In this document: positions 58,944-64,000 of the stretch, in pieces
Layout: each line of letters starts with the position of its first letter
How positions within the stretch are numbered: the first letter of the stretch is position 1
Assembly: GCF_946221635.1 (NCBI RefSeq)
Contig: NZ_CAMIHB010000004.1
Span: 1 to 64,000 of the forward strand
Origin: an uncultured Rhodoferax sp.
GTDB taxonomy: Bacteria > Pseudomonadota > Gammaproteobacteria > Burkholderiales > Burkholderiaceae_C
Direction of reading: 5' to 3'
Length of the DNA: 64,000 nt
The notes under the pieces: generated by a model
Database searches by the model: none
The model's input: only the letters and a program-made list of their open reading frames with translations
What the model was told of the DNA's origin: nothing
Program-made: the position numbers and the translations under genes

Positions 58944-59824
58944 GGCGTGTTGTTCACCTGGATCTGGTGGTACAGAGTAACCGTCTCATTGTTGCTGCTC
59001 AAAGAGAGATTGACCTGTACCAAACCATTGCGCGTCTGATCACTACCGTTGTACACAAAACTGCAGGCGCTCACATTGCTCGCAAGAATGGCGCCACCTA
59101 CACCGCAATAACTGGCGGTCGGCGTACCGGTGAACACTGAATTCGGGCTGGTCGTCACGCCGGGTGTCACGGTGCGACGCAGATTGCCACCGGTGCACAC
59201 ATAGGCCACCACGTTTTCTTCGACCGGAATGATGTGAAACCGCTTGCTCCCTGATTCCAGCGGAAATTGCTTGCCTGCCACCAGCGTGATGGTGGTCTCC
59301 TCCAGCGGTGCAGACGTATCCGCCGCCACAGCACTCACGCGCATGACGTTGTCGCCCGCGTAGGCATTGCTGCCGGTAATACCCAGGTTGTAGATCGCCA
59401 CCACATCGTTTTGCCGGATCTGCTGGTCAGCAGTCCAGTCAGCGTTGCGCCCCAGCATGTTGAAGCTGGTGTCGGTCGTCGTGAAATCCAGGGCCTTGCC
59501 GTCCCCCGTAACCCGGTTCTGCTCCCGGTAGCGCCCGCCGTTGCGGGTGGGAATGAATACCAGACAGGGGTCCGCCGTACCGTTGGCCGTCACCACCACA
59601 CTGTTGGGCAACGCCTTGCGCAGATCGCGGGCCATGCGTCGTACGGCCGTATCGGCCACATCGGTAAGGGCGGCGCGGCGGCCGCTGTCAAAGTACGCTT
59701 CAATGGGGGCACGCATGAACACCGCGACCACCCCGCCAATGACACCCAGGATGACGATCACCATCACCAGCTCCACCAGGGTGAAGCCGCGTTGCATGGA
59801 CAGTGATCCCGTGGGGTGGCGCAT
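58940..59824 (-). CDS. mshO: MSHA minor pilin MshO
   Basis: Type IV minor pilin, 294 residues. Class III prepilin signal cleaved after MQRG, giving FTLVELVMVIVILGVIGG, followed by GRRAALTDVADTAVRRMARDLRKALPNSVVV and a long C-terminal domain with Cys residues. This is the PilW/MshO type. It starts 2 bp after mshD and overlaps mshP. Confidence 0.9.
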   Translation of the reverse strand: MRHPTGSLSMQRGFTLVELVMVIVILGVIGGVVAVFMRAPIEAYFDSGRRAALTDVADTAVRRMARDLRKALPNSVVVTANGTADPCLVFIPTRNGGRYREQNRVTGDGKALDFTTTDTSFNMLGRNADWTADQQIRQNDVVAIYNLGITGSNAYAGDNVMRVSAVAADTSAPLEETTITLVAGKQFPLESGSKRFHIIPVEENVVAYVCTGGNLRRTVTPGVTTSPNSVFTGTPTASYCGVGGAILASNVSACSFVYNGSDQTRNGLVQVNLSLSSNNETVTLYHQIQVNNTP

Positions 59825-59826
59825 GG

Positions 59827-60258
59827 TCAGTAATTGGTTCGGTAACCCGTCATGGTGATGGACTCCGCCCCGCGCGTCACCGTGACGGTCACCCGCTTGG
59901 CCGGGATGCCCAGTGTGGCGTTGTCGTCAACCACTGCAATGGCAATGGCGTAAGCAGACAGGCTGGGGGGGAGCCCCAGATCTGCCTGGGTTTTCCCGTT
60001 GTAGTCGTCCACATTGTCCCAGTTGGTGCGATCGGTCTCCCCCGCATTGGTTCCGTCGGGGTCGGTGTAGGCCTTTTGCAGCACCTCCTCCAGCGTCGAC
60101 TCCGCCAAGGCAATCGCCTGCTTGCGCACCATGGGGTCTGCGCTGGACTTCACGACCGTGTTCATGACCACCAGAATGCCCGCCAGCCCAACGGCCACCA
60201 CCACGATGAAGATGATGAGTTCGATGAGCGTGAAACCGCGTTGGCGTGGTCTACTCAT
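59827..60258 (-). CDS. mshD: MSHA minor pilin MshD-like
   Basis: Type IV minor pilin of 143 residues (PilV/MshD type). Short leader MSRPRQRG, then FTLIELIIFIVVVAVGLAGILVVMNTVVKSSADPMVRKQAIALAESTLEEVLQKAY, a very typical MshD helix. The start at 60258 gives the short leader expected; it overlaps the upstream pilin gene by 8 bp. Confidence 0.9.
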   Translation of the reverse strand: MSRPRQRGFTLIELIIFIVVVAVGLAGILVVMNTVVKSSADPMVRKQAIALAESTLEEVLQKAYTDPDGTNAGETDRTNWDNVDDYNGKTQADLGLPPSLSAYAIAIAVVDDNATLGIPAKRVTVTVTRGAESITMTGYRTNY

Positions 60259-60775
60259 GCACGAACCCCGTCGCGGTCTCGACAGTGATGCTGCGGCTGA
60301 CATTCCCCACTTGCAACACCCGGGTTGCGGCTGCGGTTCCGTCCGTATTCAGGGGCTGGCCCAGCGCATCGAAATTGAAGCTGCCGGTTCCACTGGCAAA
60401 TGACACCCCACTGCGGGCAGCAAGGTTGGCCTCGCCGGACGGCCCGCGCAAGGCAGTCGGACAGTTATTGGATGCAGCCGCATTGGCCATGCTCAGCGTG
60501 ATGGTGCTTGCCGCTACCACCACGCACACCGTACGCCGCTGCGCAATCGCGGTCTTCTGCGCATAGCGCAGATAGGCCAAGGACTGGTCATGAAACCCGC
60601 GAGCAAAGAAGTCACCCGTATTCAGCACACGCGGCACGGCATACACCGCCAACACCCCCAGCAGAACCAACACCATGATCAGTTCCACCAAGGTAAAACC
60701 GTGCGCACAAGCTCCCGCAGTGCGCCGGGCAATCGGGCGCTCCTGATCCAACGGAAAGCTTGCATGAACGGCCAT
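60251..60775 (-). CDS. mshC: MSHA minor pilin MshC-like (GspH/FimT type)
   Basis: Type IV minor pilin of 174 residues. An unusually long leader of about 26 residues ends AHG before FTLVELIMVLVLLGVLAVYAVPRVLN. A GspH-like domain follows, with YLRYAQKTAIAQRRTVCVVV. Because the leader is long, a later non-ATG start is conceivable. It is the first gene of the C-D-O-P-Q block, and its upstream region collides head-on with the glycosyltransferase gene across repeat D. Confidence 0.86.
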   Translation of the reverse strand: MAVHASFPLDQERPIARRTAGACAHGFTLVELIMVLVLLGVLAVYAVPRVLNTGDFFARGFHDQSLAYLRYAQKTAIAQRRTVCVVVAASTITLSMANAAASNNCPTALRGPSGEANLAARSGVSFASGTGSFNFDALGQPLNTDGTAAATRVLQVGNVSRSITVETATGFVHE

Positions 60776-60780
60776 GGTTT

Positions 60781-60834
60781 GCTATGGTTTTTCTAGCTGG
60801 TCGCGCAGTATCCACGCCGCGCAAGGCCCTATTT
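60781..60834 (+). repeat. Dispersed repeat family 1, copy D
   Basis: GCTATGGTTTTTCTAGCTGG, then TCGCGCAGTATCCACGCCGCGCAAGGCCCTATTT lies in the divergent gap between mshC and the PglL-like gene, where promoters of both should be. It may form part of the latter's leader. Confidence 0.65.
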
Positions 60835-60864
60835 AATCACTTTTTTCACGGACAATGGCGTCCT

Positions 60865-62913
60865 GTGAGCCATTCCACCCCACCCGATCCGCAGTCCCGC
60901 GCTGCCACCCACATCACGACGGTCCTCGCCGTGCTTCTGGCCCTGCTGCCTGCCGCCGGCGTACCCAGCGAATGGGTGCTGCAGGACACCCTCAAATCGG
61001 CCTTGCTGGCCTGCGGCACCCTGACCGCAGCCTGGGTCTGGCTTGCCGGGCGCCCCAGCACCTTGCGCTGGCATGGTGTGCTGGCGATTCCCGTGCTCTG
61101 GATGGCCTACGCCCTGGGCAGCATGGTCTGGTCGCACAGCTACCTGGCCGGCGTGGAGGCTGCGCGTTGGGCTGTGCTCAGCCTGCTGCTGTGGGTGGGT
61201 CTGCAAAGCCTGCACCCTGGCAACGTCATGCGCCTGGTTTGGGGCATCCATGCGGGGGCGGTGGCTGCCTCGGCCTGGGCCGCGGCCCAGTTCTGGATGG
61301 ATTTGCCATGGTTCAACCAGGCCGCGCCGCCAGCCTCCACCTTCGTCAACCGCAACTTCTTTGCGGAGTACGCCGTGTGCGCCCTGCCATTTTCCATGCT
61401 GGCACTGGCCCACCTCAGGGCACCCCGCTGGCGGCAATTGATGGCCTTGTCCCTGGGCTTCAACCTCGTGGCGCTCCTCATGACCGGCACGCGTTCCGCC
61501 CTGGCTGCCTTGCTGTTGATGGGGCCGGCGGTGTTGTACGTGCTGTGGCGCTACCGCCAGCAACTGGCCTGGAACCAGTGGAGCCAGGCATCCCGACTCT
61601 CCGTGGTCCTGGTGTTCGGTGTGAGCGTGCTGTCCCTGGGCAGCCTGCCCTCCGGCCACCCGGAGATGCTGGGGCAAACGGCCTTGCAGCGGAGTGGCCA
61701 ACGTACCGCCAGCATGGCCGAAGGCACGGTCTACAGCGAAGGCTCCTTCGCCTATCGCAGCATGATGTGGCGCGGATCAGCCCGCATGCTGATGGACAAA
61801 CCCTGGACCGGCGTGGGCGCTGGCGCCTGGGAGGTTTTCATTCCGCTCTACCAGGGACCATCGGCTGACGAGGAGCCTGACTACTACGCCCACAACGAAT
61901 ACCTGCAATTACTGGCCGAATACGGCCTGCCCCTGGGCGGCGGCACGCTGGCGGTCTTGCTGGCCTACCTGCTGCTTGCAGCGCGCAACACCTGGCGATT
62001 GCCCGTTGAAAGTGAACCGGAGGCGCCACTGCGCGCCATCGCACTCTCCAGCCTGCTGGCGCTGCTGGTGGTGAGCCTGGCGGGATTTCCCTGGCGGCTG
62101 GCGACCACCGGGGCCTTCTTCATGTTGAACTTGGCACTGCTGGCAGGGAGTGACGCGCGCTTGCAATTGCGCGACGCATTGGGCCATGGGATGCTCGCCT
62201 GGACGACGCGAGGCCGCTGGCGTTACCAGGCGACTCCTCTGCTGATTGGCAGCGCACTGACAGTATTTGTGAGCGTTCAAGCCGTGCGCGCAGAGATGAA
62301 CATCGTGCGCGGCATCCACCAGTTGAACCGCGCCTTGTCGATTCGCCACGGTGACCCGGAAGCGTCAGAGACCGCTCGACTGCTGGGGGTAGAGCTATTG
62401 CACCAAGGTATCTCCATCAACCCCCACTACCGCAAAGTCATCGCCATCGCGGCGGAGCAATTGGCCCGCATGGGTGACTGGGAAAACGCCGCAACCGTCC
62501 TGAAAAGCATTGCGGAGTCCCGCCCCTATGTAGCCAACCTATGGGCCAACCTGGTGCTGGCCCACGCTGAACTGCAGCAACCGGAAGCAGCCATGGCGGC
62601 TTGGGAAAAACTGGCACATCTGCAACCCGAGACAAGACGGACCCGTGCGCTTTACATCCTGGTCCTGCGACGCAGCGGCAAAACGGACGAGGCAGCCCGG
62701 ACATTGCAGGCCTACCTGGATGCCGGGATTGTGGAATATGACCTCGTACGCTTTGCGTTCGCCGTCGGACTGGAAACCGGAAACAAGACGCTCACGGTAC
62801 AGGCCTATCGACTCTGGACTGAGGGCTGGCCCTCGGAAGCTGTGGCGCAGACGAACTCCTTGCAGCAAGTCCCGGTGGAATGGCAGGCAAGCATGCAAAA
62901 CAAAAGCCAGTGA
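60865..62913 (+). CDS. PglL-like O-oligosaccharyltransferase (Wzy_C, with TPR tail)
   Basis: Large inner-membrane protein of about 682 residues with 11-12 helices, a Wzy_C/O-antigen-ligase core (STFVNRNFFAEYAVCALPFSMLAL, MTGTRSALAALLLMGPAVL, and the periplasmic loop YAHNEYLQLLAEYGLPLGGG with the conserved His) and a C-terminal domain with TPR-like helices (NPHYRKVIAIAAEQLARMGDWENAATVLKSI). PglL enzymes transfer lipid-linked glycans to pilin. The position inside the MSHA pilin block argues for pilin glycosylation rather than O-antigen ligation. GTG at 60865 is taken as start; an ATG at 60784 within repeat D is possible. Confidence 0.82.
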   Translation: MSHSTPPDPQSRAATHITTVLAVLLALLPAAGVPSEWVLQDTLKSALLACGTLTAAWVWLAGRPSTLRWHGVLAIPVLWMAYALGSMVWSHSYLAGVEAARWAVLSLLLWVGLQSLHPGNVMRLVWGIHAGAVAASAWAAAQFWMDLPWFNQAAPPASTFVNRNFFAEYAVCALPFSMLALAHLRAPRWRQLMALSLGFNLVALLMTGTRSALAALLLMGPAVLYVLWRYRQQLAWNQWSQASRLSVVLVFGVSVLSLGSLPSGHPEMLGQTALQRSGQRTASMAEGTVYSEGSFAYRSMMWRGSARMLMDKPWTGVGAGAWEVFIPLYQGPSADEEPDYYAHNEYLQLLAEYGLPLGGGTLAVLLAYLLLAARNTWRLPVESEPEAPLRAIALSSLLALLVVSLAGFPWRLATTGAFFMLNLALLAGSDARLQLRDALGHGMLAWTTRGRWRYQATPLLIGSALTVFVSVQAVRAEMNIVRGIHQLNRALSIRHGDPEASETARLLGVELLHQGISINPHYRKVIAIAAEQLARMGDWENAATVLKSIAESRPYVANLWANLVLAHAELQQPEAAMAAWEKLAHLQPETRRTRALYILVLRRSGKTDEAARTLQAYLDAGIVEYDLVRFAFAVGLETGNKTLTVQAYRLWTEGWPSEAVAQTNSLQQVPVEWQASMQNKSQ

Positions 62914-62933
62914 GGTTGCCCTCACTGGCTTTT
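62902..62933. terminator. Bidirectional intrinsic terminator between pglL-like gene and mshA
   Basis: AAAAGCCAGTGAGG-TTGC-CCTCACTGGCTTTT: a 14-bp stem including A/T ends. The stop codon of the PglL-like gene (TGA at 62911) lies within the stem. It can end transcription from both sides. Confidence 0.88.
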
Positions 62934-62958
62934 GTGCGAAGACTATTGCAAGGAAATC

Positions 62959-63372
62959 TTACGGAACCGCAATAGCAGTGAAGGATGCAGTAACTGCCGT
63001 ACCACCCGTCGGAGTAAACGACAAAGTGCAGCTATTGGAAGTTCCTGCAGTCGTGGAAAAAGAACCGGACGTCATGGCTGCAGAGTACGCACCATCGCTT
63101 GCCGTGGGGTAATTGCCACCTTGCAAAGTGCCCTTGGCCGCATCACACGAGTTCACCGTTACTTTGGCAGTACTGGAGTTGTTGGTGGAGTACGTTGCGT
63201 AATTGATGGAGGAGCCTGAAGACAAAGCCCCCGCAACGCCTTGCACGGCAGCAGCACGAGCGCCTGCGGAAAGATCCACAAACTTGGGAATGGCGACGGC
63301 CGCCAAGATGCCCAAAATCACAATCACCATCACCAGCTCAATCAGCGTAAAGCCACGTTGTACTTGTTTCAT
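62959..63372 (-). CDS. mshA: MSHA major pilin MshA
   Basis: Type IV pilin of 137 residues, the main fibre subunit. Short leader MKQVQRG, then FTLIELVMVIVILGILAAVAIPKFVDLSAGARAAAVQGVAGALSSGSSIN, the typical MshA helix and start of the head domain. Two cysteines (VNSCDAAKG and SNSCTLSF) should form the pilin disulphide. The head is rich in Ser, Thr, Ala and Gly (NNSSTAKV, SGSFSTTAGTS), suitable for O-glycosylation by the neighbouring PglL-like enzyme; this link is inference. AAGGCGG upstream is its ribosome site. Confidence 0.92.
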   Translation of the reverse strand: MKQVQRGFTLIELVMVIVILGILAAVAIPKFVDLSAGARAAAVQGVAGALSSGSSINYATYSTNNSSTAKVTVNSCDAAKGTLQGGNYPTASDGAYSAAMTSGSFSTTAGTSNSCTLSFTPTGGTAVTASFTAIAVP

Positions 63373-63530
63373 GTAGTCCGCCTTTCAAAAGAAATGTGAG
63401 TCAGCTCCCCGGGACGCCATGCCAATGGTTCCAACAATCCCGCGCGGGCGCGTGAAACCATTCTAGGCCAAGCCCCTGCAGTTACGCATGAGGTTTGAAC
63501 GGCAAGTGCGCGACTTTTCACGGTTTTTGT

Positions 63531-63561
63531 GACTTTCTTGCCAATTTTCGGCAAGAAAGTC
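63531..63561. promoter_or_regulatory. Perfect 12-bp inverted repeat between mshA and upstream pilin gene
   Basis: GACTTTCTTGCC-AATTTTC-GGCAAGAAAGTC. It begins just after the stop of the upstream minor pilin gene. There is no clear U-run, so it may be a partial terminator or an mRNA end-stabilising hairpin setting mshA dosage. Confidence 0.6.
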
Positions 63562-63565
63562 AGGG

Positions 63566-64000
63566 CTATTCCACCACCTGCCCGCCCCAAACATAGGCCT
63601 GCATCGGGCGCAACTGCGGCACGGCTCCGTCCGACTGCAGCACAAACCACAAGGCCTGCGCGCCAGCCAGGGCGTCCAGTGCGGCGCTGTCCTGCGGCTT
63701 GTAGCCCACACAGGCACAGCGTCTGTCGAACACCCAGCGGCCCGGCGCGATTTCCGGCAGCAGGGCGGCGGGCACCTCGCCGGCATAGTTGGCGGCCGGC
63801 GACTGCAACAGGGCAAAGGGATTCGGAACGGCGGAGGCTGCAGGTCTGGAAACCGGCGCCCGGCCCGAGGCCGCCAGCATCGCCTGCGCATGGTCCAACA
63901 CCAAGGCGGTGCGCAGGGCGCCCAGGGTACTTTGCACGGCAGCGCGCTCCGCCTGCGCCCGAACCTGCTGGCCATAGCGCCACAGCGTGGACGACACGAT
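63566..64000 (-). CDS. MSHA pseudopilin-like protein (MshF/MshB-like, 5' end cut by window edge)
   Basis: About 145 C-terminal residues of a protein entering from the right edge. The visible part begins with STLWRYGQQVRAQAERAAVQSTLGALRTALVL, which looks like the end of a pilin-type N-terminal helix, followed by NPFALLQSPAANYAGEVPAALLPEIAPGRWVFD and an end GGQVVE. Position directly upstream of mshA fits MshF or MshB in the canonical order. The N-terminus and cleavage site are outside the window, so the exact name is uncertain. Confidence 0.7.
   Translation of the reverse strand: MVSSTLWRYGQQVRAQAERAAVQSTLGALRTALVLDHAQAMLAASGRAPVSRPAASAVPNPFALLQSPAANYAGEVPAALLPEIAPGRWVFDRRCACVGYKPQDSAALDALAGAQALWFVLQSDGAVPQLRPMQAYVWGGQVVE

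Overview
The window is GC-rich, densely coding proteobacterial chromosome. Gene content points to Burkholderiales, most likely Comamonadaceae (Rhodoferax/Acidovorax-like): gatCAB divergent from mreB, an alr-lplT-radA neighbourhood, a PII-Amt pair, glycolate oxidase subunits, an SHP-type cytochrome cluster and an MSHA pilus locus. Genus placement is inference. No phage, insertion sequence, CRISPR array, tRNA or rRNA was seen.

Layout. 1-9 kb is housekeeping: mreB (cut by the left edge), gatCAB, a DUF4124 protein, pyrE divergent from an exonuclease III, an M48 metallopeptidase divergent from an AmpG-like permease. 9-11 kb is a two-component system. 11-16 kb is a fructose-type (frc) ABC uptake locus with its ROK repressor and a divergent P-loop kinase, followed by a strongly structured candidate sRNA. 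16-19 kb carries waaF, a small zinc-finger protein and ilvE. 19-23 kb joins a QseBC-like two-component system to cytochrome b561, diheme cytochrome c and an SHP (DUF1924) haem protein. 23-31 kb has radA, a poly-Gly lipoprotein, a degenerate HD-GYP protein, alr, lplT, a diguanylate cyclase and a glutathione peroxidase.

31.5-38.8 kb is the most unusual part: a 1475-residue autotransporter whose passenger starts with a CxxCH cytochrome c domain and whose C-terminus seems to hold two beta-barrels, directly followed by a triheme c-type lipoprotein and a convergent FecR-domain protein. I propose a surface electron-transfer or sensing module. 38.8-43 kb carries glcF, glcE, an SMP-30 lactonase and an aldose epimerase. 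43-47 kb is amt-glnK behind a very clear sigma54 promoter and NtrC site, then comM.

From 47.7 kb to the right edge is an MSHA-type IV pilus locus read leftwards: minor pilin F/B-like, mshA, mshC, D, O, P, Q, then I, I2, J, K, L, M, N. A PglL-like O-oligosaccharyltransferase is inserted in the opposite orientation between mshA and mshC, suggesting pilin glycosylation. mshE and mshG are absent from the window and may lie just to its right.

Two dispersed repeat families cut across this gene map. Family 1 (about 45-58 bp, core AGCTGCTTGCGCA with a GGGGGCTA element) has at least eleven copies, several overlapping gene ends or lying inside reading frames (glcE, alr, the dhc signal peptide). Family 2 has three copies, each directly after the stop codon of a minus-strand gene.
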